Positions 41,507-50,913 of a stretch of DNA of 64,000 nt are shown here, piece after piece. The notes under the pieces were generated by a model. It saw only the letters and a program-made list of their open reading frames with translations. It did not search any database and was not told where the DNA came from. The stretch is from Vibrio campbellii CAIM 519 = NBRC 15631 = ATCC 25920 (lineage in GTDB: Bacteria; Pseudomonadota; Gammaproteobacteria; Enterobacterales; Vibrionaceae): assembly GCF_002163755.1 (NCBI RefSeq), contig NZ_CP015864.1, forward strand, positions 806,001-870,000, read 5' to 3'. How positions within the stretch are numbered: the first letter of the stretch is position 1; each line of letters opens with the position of its first letter. Position numbers and translations under genes: made by a program.

Positions 41507-42916
41507 ATGGAACAAACAACTACTCAATACAACACTCAAATTGTGAAGTATTTTGTGTTGGCATCGTTGGTTTGGGCGATTGCTGGGATGATCATCGGTG
41601 TCATCCTAGCAGCGCAGTTGTACTGGCCCATTCTGAACTTTGATTCGCAATATTTCCAATTCGGTCGTCTGAGACCTCTACACACATCTGGAGTGATATA
41701 CGGCTTTGTCGTAAACATTTTAATGGGTACTTCGCTCTACATTGCCCAGCGTACTGGCCGTTGTAATCTGTTTAACCAGAGCTTGTCGTGGATGGTGTTC
41801 TGGGGGTGGCAACTCGTTTTGCTCTTGGCGCTTGTTACCTTACCCGCAGGCTACACGACATCAAAAGAGTACGCGGAGTTGGAGTGGCCAATTGACGTCT
41901 TAATCGTCTTGGTATGGGTGCTTTATGCCGTGCTGTTCTTTGGCACGATTGCCAAGCGCAAAGTAGACCATATCTTTGTAGCAAACTGGTTCTTTGCCGC
42001 CTTCATTATTGTGATTGCGATGATCTTCGTCGTGAACAATCTCGCAATGCCCGTCTCACTGATGAAATCCTATTCCGTCTTTGCTGGTGCACAAGACGCA
42101 ATTGTTCAATGGTGGTGGGGTCATAACGCGGTAGGATTTTTGCTGACTGCGGGTGTGATTGGGATGAACTATTATTTCATTCCTAAAGCCGCTGATCGCC
42201 CTATCTACTCCTATCGTTTGTCTGTAATTCATTTTTGGGGCTTAGTTGGCTTTTACACTTGGGCGGGTACGCACCACTTGATTTACTCGTCGGTACCGGT
42301 TTGGGTGCAAAACATCGGCATCATTATGTCACTCATCCTTTGGCTGCCATCTTGGGCTGGCGCTTTCAACAGCGCGATGACGCTGCTGCAAAACAAAGAG
42401 AAACTCAAATCTGACTATATTTGCTTGTTCTTCTTCTCAGCAATCCTTTACTACTGCTTAGCCACTTTCGAAGGGCCTCTGCTTGCCATTCGCTGGTTCA
42501 ATATGTTAGCGCACAACACCGAATGGGTGATAGGTCACGTTCACTCTGGCGCATTAGGCTGGGTAGGCATGTCTGGCATTGCGGTGTTCTACTACTTCAT
42601 CCCACGTCTGTGGAACAAAACGGAGCTGTGGTCGAAGCGACTGATCAAATGGCACTTCTGGCTTGCCCATGCTGGTGTTGCCATTTATGCCATCGCACTT
42701 TGGGTGGCCGGTATTGGTGAAGGCTACATGTGGCTCACTCAGAATGAGAATGGTGAACTGGTTTACAGCTTTATCGAAGCCATGAACTTTAAAGCACCAT
42801 GGTTGTTCTTGCGCTTCTTTGGTGGTGCACTCTTTGTACTCGGCTTGTTCCTGATGGCATTCAACTTGTACAAGACCGTACGCTCTCCGTCTGTACTAGT
42901 CGCGAAGGAGGCATAA
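41507..42916 (+). CDS. ccoN: cbb3-type cytochrome oxidase catalytic subunit (CcoN-like)
   Basis: A 469-residue membrane protein with about twelve helices. The CcoN marks are present: RPLHTSGVIYGF with a heme-b ligand His, the VQWWWGHNAVGFLL CuB His, WAGTHHLIYSS with two more His, the LAHNTEWVIGHVHSGALG ligands of high- and low-spin hemes, and GEGYMWL near the end. It lacks the A-family Tyr cross-link motif, as expected for C-type oxidases. This gene, ccoO and the fused ccoP-like gene form one operon. Vibrios usually have another ccoNOQP on the main chromosome, so this is a divergent second set. Confidence 0.93.
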   Translation: MEQTTTQYNTQIVKYFVLASLVWAIAGMIIGVILAAQLYWPILNFDSQYFQFGRLRPLHTSGVIYGFVVNILMGTSLYIAQRTGRCNLFNQSLSWMVFWGWQLVLLLALVTLPAGYTTSKEYAELEWPIDVLIVLVWVLYAVLFFGTIAKRKVDHIFVANWFFAAFIIVIAMIFVVNNLAMPVSLMKSYSVFAGAQDAIVQWWWGHNAVGFLLTAGVIGMNYYFIPKAADRPIYSYRLSVIHFWGLVGFYTWAGTHHLIYSSVPVWVQNIGIIMSLILWLPSWAGAFNSAMTLLQNKEKLKSDYICLFFFSAILYYCLATFEGPLLAIRWFNMLAHNTEWVIGHVHSGALGWVGMSGIAVFYYFIPRLWNKTELWSKRLIKWHFWLAHAGVAIYAIALWVAGIGEGYMWLTQNENGELVYSFIEAMNFKAPWLFLRFFGGALFVLGLFLMAFNLYKTVRSPSVLVAKEA

Positions 42917-42917
42917 G

Positions 42918-43529
42918 ATGAGCAAAGACTTTACGCATTCAGTGATCATCTTGATCATCACCACCGCTGTTGTGGCTTCCTTCTCTCTTGTAGTGTGGGT
43001 AGTGCCTAACATCCTGCGTACTGACGACATTGCCAAAGGCAGTTTAGCGAAGCCGTTAACCGCGTTGGAGCTTGCTGGTCGCGATATCTACATCAGCGAA
43101 GGTTGCCATGTGTGCCACACGCAGATGGTTCGCCCGCTAGAGCCTGAGATCAAACGTAACGGACGCGCGAACCAAGAGTCCGATGATATTTACGAGTTCC
43201 CTAATTTATGGGGTTCCAAACGAACTGGCCCAGACCTAACCAATCTTGGACGCAAGTATTCGGACCAATGGCATGTATTACATCTTATCGACCCACGCCA
43301 AGTCGTTCCTACATCCATCATGCCAGCTTATCCTTGGTTGTTTGAGCAGACATTGTCTGGTAACGCCATTGGTAACAAGATGGAAACGCTCCGTACGTTA
43401 GGCGTGCCCTACACCGACCAAGAGATATCAGACGCGCGATTACAAATACGCGGTAGAACCAAAGCGGAAGCTCTGATTCGTTATCTTCAAAGCCTTGGTC
43501 AAGACACAGCACAGGAGGTGGCAAAATGA
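42918..43529 (+). CDS. ccoO: cbb3-type oxidase monoheme cytochrome c subunit (CcoO-like)
   Basis: A 203-residue subunit with an N-terminal membrane anchor (about 7-30) and one heme c site, EGCHVCHTQMVRP, the CcoO signature. The heme ligand Met is probably in PTSIMPAYPW. It starts one base after the ccoN stop, and its end overlaps the next gene by four bases (ATGA). It passes electrons into CcoN. Confidence 0.94.
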   Translation: MSKDFTHSVIILIITTAVVASFSLVVWVVPNILRTDDIAKGSLAKPLTALELAGRDIYISEGCHVCHTQMVRPLEPEIKRNGRANQESDDIYEFPNLWGSKRTGPDLTNLGRKYSDQWHVLHLIDPRQVVPTSIMPAYPWLFEQTLSGNAIGNKMETLRTLGVPYTDQEISDARLQIRGRTKAEALIRYLQSLGQDTAQEVAK

Positions 43530-45682
43530 GCACATTCTGGAACTGGTGGGCAATTGCCGCCACGATTGTCTTCTTCATATTGATGGTGTCAGTCATCGTC
43601 AAATATTGGCGTAGCAACCATAAAGCAGACCAAGACCATACTATCGCCTCCTTCGATGGCATTGATGAAAAAGACGCACCGCCACCCAAGTTACTGTTTG
43701 CCAGTTACGCGGTCGCCTTTCTGTTGTCAGCAGGATACCTAGTTTTATATCCGGGCTTGGGCGAATGGAAAGGTTTGGCGAATTACGATCAAAGTGACGA
43801 TAAACTCAGCGCACCGTCAACGACGCTTGATGAACAATTTAGCCAAGTTACGGACATGTCGCTCGATGCATTGGCACAAAACGGCGATATCGTTCGTTCT
43901 GGTCACATCCTTTTTCAAACCCATTGTGCCGCTTGTCACCGAGACAATGCTCAGGGCCAAAAGCACTTCCCTAACCTGATCGATAAAGAATGGATGTATG
44001 GCGGCGATGACGAAGCTCTGATTCATTCTATTGCCAAAGGTCGTAACGGCGCCATGCCGGGCTGGGTAGAGGTCATGAGGAAAGACGAAGTCGATAAGGT
44101 CGCCTATTACCTTGCATCCCTTAACCAACGTCACAGTGACGTACCAGAAGTGAAAGTTGAGTTAGGTAAGAATTTGTTCGTCGAATATTGCTCGTCATGT
44201 CATGGTGACGGCTCTATAGCAAATCAACAAACGGGCGTGCCTGACCTATCAGACAGTGTCTGGCTACATGGCGGGAGCATCGAGGAGATTCAACACACCA
44301 TTAATTATGGTTTGAATAACTTAATGCCTGCGTTTGAAAGCCAACTTTCTGAGCACGAAATCCTCGCACTGGGTGCTTACATCCGTAAAGCGGGTGAAGA
44401 GCAAGAGCGGAAACTCGCAGCGCTTAATGCTGAGTCATTGAAACGCGGTGAGTACCTTGCCCATGCTGGGGACTGTGTGGCTTGTCACAGTGCTGAAGGT
44501 GGCGAACCTTTTGCAGGCGGTCTGCCATTCGTTACCCCATTCGGCACTATTTATTCCACCAATATCACGCCCCATGCCAGTGCAGGTATCGGTGAGTATG
44601 ATTATGATGACTTCCGGGATGCGCTTGTAAAGGGGAAAGGCAAACATGGTTACCTGTATCCTGCAATGCCCTACACGTCTTATCAATACCTCACGGAACA
44701 AGACATGATGGATTTGTGGGAGTACATGCAATCTATTCCTGCCGTGGCGCGTCGTAACGATGAAAACCATATGATGTTCCCATCTAACATTCGTCTTGGT
44801 CTCCTTGGCTGGAACATTGTCTTTATGGACACCGACCCTATCGACTACAGCCTACCTTCAGAGCTTGAAGGTACGGTGGATGACGTAGAGAAGTGGCAGA
44901 AAGGCAAATACTGGGTTGCAGGCTTAGGACACTGCTCAGAGTGCCACACGCCGTGTAATATTGCGCAAGCATTGATTCCTGAGCGCATCTTCCAAGGTAA
45001 CCTGATAGACGGCTGGAACGCACCTGACATTACGTCTACGGAGCTGTACGTTGGTGGTTGGGATGAAAAGACGTTGACCGACTTCTTACACACTGGTCAT
45101 TCAGACAAAGGCACCGCGTTTGCCGGGATGGCGGATGTCGTGAAGAACAGCTTGAGTTTAATGACGCGTGAAGACATTGAATCCATGTCCTACTACTTGC
45201 TCAGTGGCGATGTGAACAACTTTATTGCCGCCGACGCTGTACCACTAGAGCCTAAAGGGTTCGATGACGACGCCTATCAAGAACCAATCTACACCGTCTA
45301 CAAACAGACTTGTGGCGCTTGTCACGGCAACGATGGTAAAGGGCGAGACCCAATAGCGCCAACATTGCTAAATAACGGCATCATCATGCACAGCGACCCA
45401 TTCAACACCATTGCGGTAACTGTGCGAGGCTTGCAACCTACCTACATTGATCCAGAGCGTAATTTCATGCCGATGGCGAGCTTTGAGGACATCCTCTCCG
45501 ACGCGCGTTTAGCAGAGTTAATTACCTTTGTGCGTAAACACCTCGGAGACCAACAAGAAGCAGTTACTGCCGCTGACGTACAGGAAGTACGTGAGACGCT
45601 AGAAGCCGCTGGATACGCAGGAGGGCTGCATACAACGCCTGATATGTACGATAGACGCGATAACAACATCAACATCCGCTAG
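43526..45682 (+). CDS. Pentaheme cytochrome: CcoP-like fused to AdhB-like triheme module
   Basis: A 718-residue protein, more than twice the usual CcoP length of about 300. Residues 1-76 hold two membrane helices, as in the longer form of CcoP. Five CxxCH heme sites follow: 134-138 and 222-226 in a CcoP-like diheme part, then 317-321 (CVACH), 470-474 (CSECH) and 596-600 (CGACH). The part from about 305 to 680, with EPFAGGLPFVTPFGTIYSTNITP and a SNIRLGLLGWNIVF loop, resembles the triheme cytochrome subunit of alcohol, aldehyde and gluconate dehydrogenases (AdhB type). The fusion joins a terminal oxidase to an electron-accepting subunit of a periplasmic dehydrogenase. CcoQ is absent, and no dehydrogenase catalytic subunit is next to it. 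Confidence 0.92.
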   Translation: MSTFWNWWAIAATIVFFILMVSVIVKYWRSNHKADQDHTIASFDGIDEKDAPPPKLLFASYAVAFLLSAGYLVLYPGLGEWKGLANYDQSDDKLSAPSTTLDEQFSQVTDMSLDALAQNGDIVRSGHILFQTHCAACHRDNAQGQKHFPNLIDKEWMYGGDDEALIHSIAKGRNGAMPGWVEVMRKDEVDKVAYYLASLNQRHSDVPEVKVELGKNLFVEYCSSCHGDGSIANQQTGVPDLSDSVWLHGGSIEEIQHTINYGLNNLMPAFESQLSEHEILALGAYIRKAGEEQERKLAALNAESLKRGEYLAHAGDCVACHSAEGGEPFAGGLPFVTPFGTIYSTNITPHASAGIGEYDYDDFRDALVKGKGKHGYLYPAMPYTSYQYLTEQDMMDLWEYMQSIPAVARRNDENHMMFPSNIRLGLLGWNIVFMDTDPIDYSLPSELEGTVDDVEKWQKGKYWVAGLGHCSECHTPCNIAQALIPERIFQGNLIDGWNAPDITSTELYVGGWDEKTLTDFLHTGHSDKGTAFAGMADVVKNSLSLMTREDIESMSYYLLSGDVNNFIAADAVPLEPKGFDDDAYQEPIYTVYKQTCGACHGNDGKGRDPIAPTLLNNGIIMHSDPFNTIAVTVRGLQPTYIDPERNFMPMASFEDILSDARLAELITFVRKHLGDQQEAVTAADVQEVRETLEAAGYAGGLHTTPDMYDRRDNNINIR

Positions 45683-45783
45683 TTACTGTTGAGGTGAGTT
45701 GTTGCCGAAGAAAATCGTTGATGAGGCGAATTGTTGTTTATACGAACTATTGTTGTTTGAACAAACTATTGCTGAATTTTGTC

Positions 45784-45825
45784 CACAAAAAAAGCCCTTT
45801 CCAACCGGAAAGGGCTTTGACTTAG
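45784..45825. terminator. Bidirectional terminator between the cbb3 operon and ackA
   Basis: A perfect 12-bp stem (45791-45802 with 45807-45818) and a 4-base loop. A run of A's precedes it on the plus strand, so it has a T tail for ackA on the minus strand; the plus side has a weaker tail. Confidence 0.85.
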
Positions 45826-45845
45826 TTCCCAAAATTTCTGCCGTT

Positions 45846-47039
45846 TTACAGCAGTTCCACCGACTGTTGAGCGATAACCCACTCTTCATTGGTAGGAATA
45901 ACTAGCGCTTTCGCACCAAGTAACTCAGATGTAGCAACAACACCTGAATTACCAAATCGTGCATCTTCGTTGCCTTTCACATCTTCAACGAAACCAAGCA
46001 GCTTTAGGTTGCCTAGGATTTCGCGACGAATTGGCATAGAGTTTTCACCGATACCGCCTGTGAAGATGATGCCGTCGAATGAATCAAGAGCAGCAAGGTA
46101 AGACGCAATGTATTTAGACACACGGTATGTAAACACTTGGAATGCCAGAGCAGCGCCTTCGTGGCCCTCTTCCATCGCTTCCAAAATACCGCGTGCATCG
46201 CTTGTTAGGCCAGACACACCTAAGAAGCCAGAAGCTTTATTCAATGAGTTGAACACTTGATCTTGAGACCAACCTTTCTTTAGGAGGTACTCAATGATGC
46301 CTGGGTCTAGGTCACCACAACGTGTGCCCATCATTAGACCAGACAGTGGCGTGAAACCCATAGATGTATCGACAGATTCGCCATTGTTGATTGCACAAAC
46401 AGAAGCACCGTTACCTAAGTGAACAGAGATGAAGCTCGATTCTTCAACCGGCTTGTTAATCATCTTCGCAGCTTCACGGCTTACAAAGTAGTGGCTAGTG
46501 CCGTGGAAACCGTAACGACGGATGCCGAAATCTGTGTAAAGTTCTTTCGCGATTGCACCTGTGAATGCGCGTTGAGGCATTGTTTGGTGGAACGCAGTAT
46601 CAAACACAGCAAACTGAGGAAGGCTTGGAAACGCTTCAACAGCAGCACGAATACCGATAGCACCTGCAGGGTTATGTAGTGGAGCAAGATCCGCAAGTTT
46701 TTCGATTTCCGCAGTAACTTCTTCAGTGATACGCACAGTTTGAGTGAATTTCTCACCACCGTGAACGATACGGTGACCTACAGCAACGATGTCTTGAGCT
46801 AGACCTAACTCTTCGGTTAAACCAACCAGCTTGCCAATAGCGATCTTGTGATGGCTATCATCGCCCTCGATTGTGATTTCCTTTTTCTCACCGTTAAATT
46901 TCCAGCTCATACGAGCGTCTGATAGACCAAAGCATTCGCCCAGACCACTTAGCACAGCATCGCCTGATTGAGAGTCGATTACTGCAAATTTTAGTGATGA
47001 GCTACCTGAGTTGATCACCAGTACAAACGAATTAGACAT
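45846..47039 (-). CDS. ackA: Acetate kinase
   Basis: A 397-residue acetate/propionate kinase that makes ATP from acetyl phosphate and ADP, or the reverse. The start (MSNSFVLVINSGSSSLKFAVID) carries the first signature, HRIVHGGEKFT the second, and GFHGTSHYFVSREA with GGIGENS further on complete the ASKHA fold. ATG 47039 follows AGGAAAC; a longer frame starts at 47123 but adds residues not found in the family. No pta gene is adjacent, unlike the main ackA-pta pair of vibrios, so this is probably the second copy on the small chromosome. Propionate kinase activity, suited to propionyl-CoA from the valine operon, is possible. Confidence 0.95.
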   Translation of the reverse strand: MSNSFVLVINSGSSSLKFAVIDSQSGDAVLSGLGECFGLSDARMSWKFNGEKKEITIEGDDSHHKIAIGKLVGLTEELGLAQDIVAVGHRIVHGGEKFTQTVRITEEVTAEIEKLADLAPLHNPAGAIGIRAAVEAFPSLPQFAVFDTAFHQTMPQRAFTGAIAKELYTDFGIRRYGFHGTSHYFVSREAAKMINKPVEESSFISVHLGNGASVCAINNGESVDTSMGFTPLSGLMMGTRCGDLDPGIIEYLLKKGWSQDQVFNSLNKASGFLGVSGLTSDARGILEAMEEGHEGAALAFQVFTYRVSKYIASYLAALDSFDGIIFTGGIGENSMPIRREILGNLKLLGFVEDVKGNEDARFGNSGVVATSELLGAKALVIPTNEEWVIAQQSVELL

Positions 47040-47287
47040 GAAATAGTTTCCTGTTATGGAGCAGAGGTTTTGTAATTGCGCTTCCGCGCTGCGTACTTCT
47101 TGTTTGTGCCTTCTATTATTCAATAATTTTTTAATCTTTCAACTATCTTTTAGTGCTAGTTATTTAGTTGGACATTTTTTGTTGATCTATGACAAGTTTA
47201 GATTTTATTTGAAGGCTAAAAAATATCTTTTGTTACAACAAATGTATGAATACTCATTTTTGTACAAAACCAAAAGTATGAGCTAAG

Positions 47288-48943
47288 TTGTTTAAACGGG
47301 ATTCAGAAGTTACAAACATATTAATAATACGGAATAATAGCGTGCCCACATTTGCCTTTATACTAGTTATCATAGGTCTACTTTTGCTCTGCTGGGGATG
47401 GCAGATGACAAAAAATATTTGCTTGAAAACCGACGTTCCGGGATGGATTGTACTGTTGGTTTTTATTACTGGGTTCATATTTGCCTATGCTGCTTTTCTT
47501 CACGAGATCATCAACAAGCCTGTTGCTACCTTGTTAGAAACGGGGCTTGCTCTACTGCTGCTAGGTGGCAGCATCTTCGTCGTGCTCGTTATCAAATGGA
47601 GTAATGATTCGATACACGAGCTACATGCAGTCGCGGAGCGAGAAAAACACAACGCTGTTCATGACGCTCTTACTGGCCTACCCAACCGAAAGTTTTGCTT
47701 TGAACAAATCGACAACCGAATCCAAGAAAGCGCCCCCTTCTCTGTCATACTTTTTGATGTAGTCCACTTTAAACAGATTAACGATGCTATGGGGCATTTC
47801 AGTGGAGACCAGCTACTCATCCAAATCGGTCAAAGATTACAAACTGAGTTGAGCGGAGACGACAAGATTTTCAGAGTCGGTGGCGACGAATTCGTTATTC
47901 TCACATCGTGTGCTGAGTATGGTGCAGGTTCAAACTTAGTTGAGCGGCTAGATAGTGCGATGTCCCAACGCTTCAATCTCGGTGAATTTCAGGTCTCTTC
48001 TCGCGTGGTTTTTGGTTTGAGCACCTTTCCTTTCGATGCGGAGTCAAACGATCTTCTTATCAAGTGCGCAGACATCGCCATGTACCATGCAAAGCGTAAT
48101 GGACAGTTGATGGCGTTTTATAACGAAGACATGAACGTCGGAGCCAAATATCAACTTGAAATTTCCTCTCGAATTCAATGCGCCCTAGAGAAAGAAGAGT
48201 TTCAACTATATTACCAACCTCTGATCGATGCCCATACCAGCCTTGCTGTGGGGTTTGAAGCGGTGATCCGATGGCAAGATAGTAATGGAAAAAACATCTC
48301 TCCTAACGACTTTATTCCAATCGCTGAGCGGAGTAATCAGGTACATAACATTACAATGTGGGTACTAGACCAAGCAGAGAAGGACTTACTGAGCTTAATC
48401 GAACAAGGCATCCGGCTGCCTGTACACGTGAACCTATCAGCCAAAGATCTCTCCTCAAATCTCCTTTTCTCAAGACTTGAGAAAATGCTGAGCGACAACC
48501 CTAGCTTTGAAAACCTAATTGGCCTTGAGATCACTGAAACGATGGCGATTGATCGTGTCTTGGAACTCAACCCACTTATTAACCAGATTAAGAGGCTGGG
48601 TATCAAGATTAGTTTGGATGATTTTGGGACTGGCTATTCTTCCCTTTCCCTATTGCGAGACTTACCTGTCGATCAGATCAAAATCGACCGTTCTTTCCTG
48701 AGCACCGCAAGCAAGACAGAAAGCACCCGCTCCATTGTCGAGAACACCATCGCCCTCGCCCATGGCTTAGGCTATTCGGTAGTCGCAGAAGGTGTACAAG
48801 ATTTGGATACATTGCATTTCTTGCGCAGCAGAGGCTGTGACATCATTCAAGGCTACCTATTTTGCCCTGCACTGCCGCTGCATGAAGTCATTAACTGGGT
48901 AAACAACCACGAAGAAGAACAAACTCATATTCGACGCGCATAA
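47288..48943 (+). CDS. Membrane GGDEF-EAL protein (cyclic di-GMP enzyme)
   Basis: A 551-residue protein by the longest frame. Three N-terminal membrane helices (about 20-38, 52-70, 88-104) and no clear sensor domain precede a GGDEF domain (about 120-275) and an EAL domain (about 300-545). GGDEF 198-202 is intact, but the RxxD inhibitory site is lost (Ser replaces Arg). In the EAL domain the signature reads EAV (324-326), while the other metal and base residues are in place (NLSAKDL, EITET, DDFGTGYSS, KIDR, VAEGV). It may synthesise, degrade or both. TTG 47288 has no clear ribosome site; GTG 47342, with GGA upstream, would shorten it by 18 residues. Confidence 0.9.
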   Translation: MFKRDSEVTNILIIRNNSVPTFAFILVIIGLLLLCWGWQMTKNICLKTDVPGWIVLLVFITGFIFAYAAFLHEIINKPVATLLETGLALLLLGGSIFVVLVIKWSNDSIHELHAVAEREKHNAVHDALTGLPNRKFCFEQIDNRIQESAPFSVILFDVVHFKQINDAMGHFSGDQLLIQIGQRLQTELSGDDKIFRVGGDEFVILTSCAEYGAGSNLVERLDSAMSQRFNLGEFQVSSRVVFGLSTFPFDAESNDLLIKCADIAMYHAKRNGQLMAFYNEDMNVGAKYQLEISSRIQCALEKEEFQLYYQPLIDAHTSLAVGFEAVIRWQDSNGKNISPNDFIPIAERSNQVHNITMWVLDQAEKDLLSLIEQGIRLPVHVNLSAKDLSSNLLFSRLEKMLSDNPSFENLIGLEITETMAIDRVLELNPLINQIKRLGIKISLDDFGTGYSSLSLLRDLPVDQIKIDRSFLSTASKTESTRSIVENTIALAHGLGYSVVAEGVQDLDTLHFLRSRGCDIIQGYLFCPALPLHEVINWVNNHEEEQTHIRRA

Positions 48944-48970
48944 AAAAACCGAGCACTTGGCTCGGTTTTT
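48944..48970. terminator. Bidirectional terminator between the GGDEF-EAL gene and deaD
   Basis: A perfect 11-bp stem (48944-48954 with 48960-48970) with loop ACTTG, A and T runs on the outer sides. Confidence 0.92.
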
Positions 48971-48993
48971 AAATTCATCTAGCGATTAAGCAA

Positions 48994-50913
48994 TTATGCT
49001 TCTTGTGAGCGACGACCACGGCCGTGACCACGTTCACCACGGTGTGCACCACGGTGATCACCACCACGGTTGCGGTCGAAACGACGTTCGCCACCTTCAC
49101 GGTTACCATCGCGGTTGCCGTCACGGTTACCACGGAAGCCACCTTCGCGACGACCGCCTTCACGACGACCACCTTCGCGGTTGCCATCACGGTTACCACG
49201 GTAACCGCCGCCATCACGACGACCGCCATCGCGACGACCACCGTCACGGCGACCACCACGAGACTCACGGAAGTCATCGAAGTCACATACTACAGCACCA
49301 ACATCTTGTTGACGGATACGTAGCTTGCTTAGTTTGTTCGCAGCGTCTGAAGTCATTGCTTTAGGTAGCTGTACGAATGTGTGACCTTGCGCTAGCTTGA
49401 TCGCACCGATAGAGCCTTTGCCTAGACCTAATTCGTTTGCTAGAGCGCCAACGATATCTTTAACTTGAACACCTTGTTCGCGACCAACTTGAAGCTGGTA
49501 AGTATCCCAGTCTTGGTTGTTGAAGTTACGACCACCTTCACGGCGCTCTTTACGACGTTGCTTGTCACGTTCAATCGCTTCTACCATTGGGTCTTCGCCA
49601 ATGTAGAATAGAGGACGTTTACCTTGCTGACGCTTAAGAAGCATTGCAGCAAGCATCGCTGGATCGATTTCTAGAGAAGTTTGTAGTTTCTCTACAAGCT
49701 CAGCGAACTTGTCTAGTGCTTTGTGCTCTTTCTCTGCTTCCAGTTCAGCCGCTAGCTTGTTTAGACGAGCTTCTGCAACTTGGTCACGTAGAGGAAGTTG
49801 GATTTCTTCCATAGATGACTTGGTTACGCGCTCGATAGTGCGAAGCATACGGATTTGGTTAGTGCGAACTAGAAGGATCGCTTTACCTTTACGTCCAGCA
49901 CGGCCAGTACGACCGATACGGTGGATGTAAGATTCAACATCGAATGGGATGTCGTAGTTAAATACGTGAGTAATACGTGGAACATCAAGACCACGAGCAA
50001 CAACGTCAGTTGCAACTAGGATGTCGATAACACCTTGTTTGATGTGATCAACAGTTCGCTCACGTAGAGACTGAGGAATATCACCGTGCAGTGCAGCAGC
50101 TTTAAAGCCACGTGCAGATAGCCAATCAGCTAGACGCTCAGTGTCTTGACGAGTACGTACGAATACGATTGACGCGTCAGTTTCTTCAGTTTCAAGAAGA
50201 CGAGACATAGCTTCATCTTTCTCTACACCCTTCACTACCCAGAACTGTTGTTGAACTTTGTCAACAGTGTGGTTTTTACCAGCAACGTCTACCGTTACAG
50301 GATCACGTAGGAAACGCTCAACAATGTTTTTCAGCATTGGAGGCATAGTTGCAGAGAACAGAACGCGTTGAGCCGATTCAGGAGCGTGCTCCATGATCGC
50401 AGTCACGTCGTCCACGAAACCCATGTTTAGCATTTCGTCCGCTTCATCAAGTACGAAAGTATTTACCTCGTCTAGATGTAGACGTTCACGGTTGATAAGG
50501 TCTTGAACACGGCCAGGAGTACCAACAACAACGTGAGCACCACTTTTTAGTGCACGCATTTGATCCACGATAGATGCACCACCGTAGATCTCTAGAACTT
50601 TAAGACCCTTGATGTTTTTACCAAGGTTTTTCATTTCAGCCGCAACCTGAATCGCTAGCTCACGTGTCGGAGCAAGTACGATTGCTTGTGGTTTGCGTTG
50701 GCCAAGATCTAGCTTGTTTAGAAGAGGCAGAGAGAATGCTGCCGTTTTACCTGTACCCGTCTGTGCTTTACCCAGCGCGTCAGCACCTTCCAACAGGTGT
50801 GGGATTGCCGCAGCCTGAATTGGAGTTGGTGACACGAAACCCATTCCGTCTAGAGCAGAAAGGATAGAATCATTCAGAGATAAATCGCTGAATTGAATAA
50901 CAGAATCTTGCAT
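48994..50913 (-). CDS. deaD: DEAD-box RNA helicase of the DeaD/CsdA family with RGG-like tail
   Basis: A 639-residue ATP-dependent RNA helicase. Q motif near 10-33, Walker A AQTGTGKT (50-57), DEAD at 156-159, SAT at 188-190 and the HRIGRTGR motif VI are all present. Residues about 485-555 form a DbpA-type RNA-binding domain, and about 560-639 is a basic low-complexity tail of repeated GRRDGG and NRDGNREGG units. CsdA unwinds structured RNA in ribosome assembly, mRNA decay and cold adaptation. A long leader (50914-51292) separates it from divergent rnb; long leaders are common for cold-shock genes. It lies on the smaller chromosome in V. cholerae, as I recall. Confidence 0.95.
   Translation of the reverse strand: MQDSVIQFSDLSLNDSILSALDGMGFVSPTPIQAAAIPHLLEGADALGKAQTGTGKTAAFSLPLLNKLDLGQRKPQAIVLAPTRELAIQVAAEMKNLGKNIKGLKVLEIYGGASIVDQMRALKSGAHVVVGTPGRVQDLINRERLHLDEVNTFVLDEADEMLNMGFVDDVTAIMEHAPESAQRVLFSATMPPMLKNIVERFLRDPVTVDVAGKNHTVDKVQQQFWVVKGVEKDEAMSRLLETEETDASIVFVRTRQDTERLADWLSARGFKAAALHGDIPQSLRERTVDHIKQGVIDILVATDVVARGLDVPRITHVFNYDIPFDVESYIHRIGRTGRAGRKGKAILLVRTNQIRMLRTIERVTKSSMEEIQLPLRDQVAEARLNKLAAELEAEKEHKALDKFAELVEKLQTSLEIDPAMLAAMLLKRQQGKRPLFYIGEDPMVEAIERDKQRRKERREGGRNFNNQDWDTYQLQVGREQGVQVKDIVGALANELGLGKGSIGAIKLAQGHTFVQLPKAMTSDAANKLSKLRIRQQDVGAVVCDFDDFRESRGGRRDGGRRDGGRRDGGGYRGNRDGNREGGRREGGRREGGFRGNRDGNRDGNREGGERRFDRNRGGDHRGAHRGERGHGRGRRSQEA
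49070..49262 (-). repeat. Tandem coding repeat for the RGG-like tail of deaD
   Basis: Short tandem units of 12 to 24 bases encode repeated RRDGG, NRDGN and REGG words. The run makes long false ORFs in the other frames and is prone to slippage. Confidence 0.8.

Noticed and set aside
45684..45780. Tandem repeat with ATTGTTG words after the cbb3 operon
   Set aside because: The units are too degenerate and short to be a defined element; it looks like simple AT-rich sequence.
48996..49364. Long ORFs on the plus strand opposite the RGG-like tail of deaD
   Set aside because: They are low-complexity His/Gly or Thr/Val runs produced by the tandem coding repeat in other frames.
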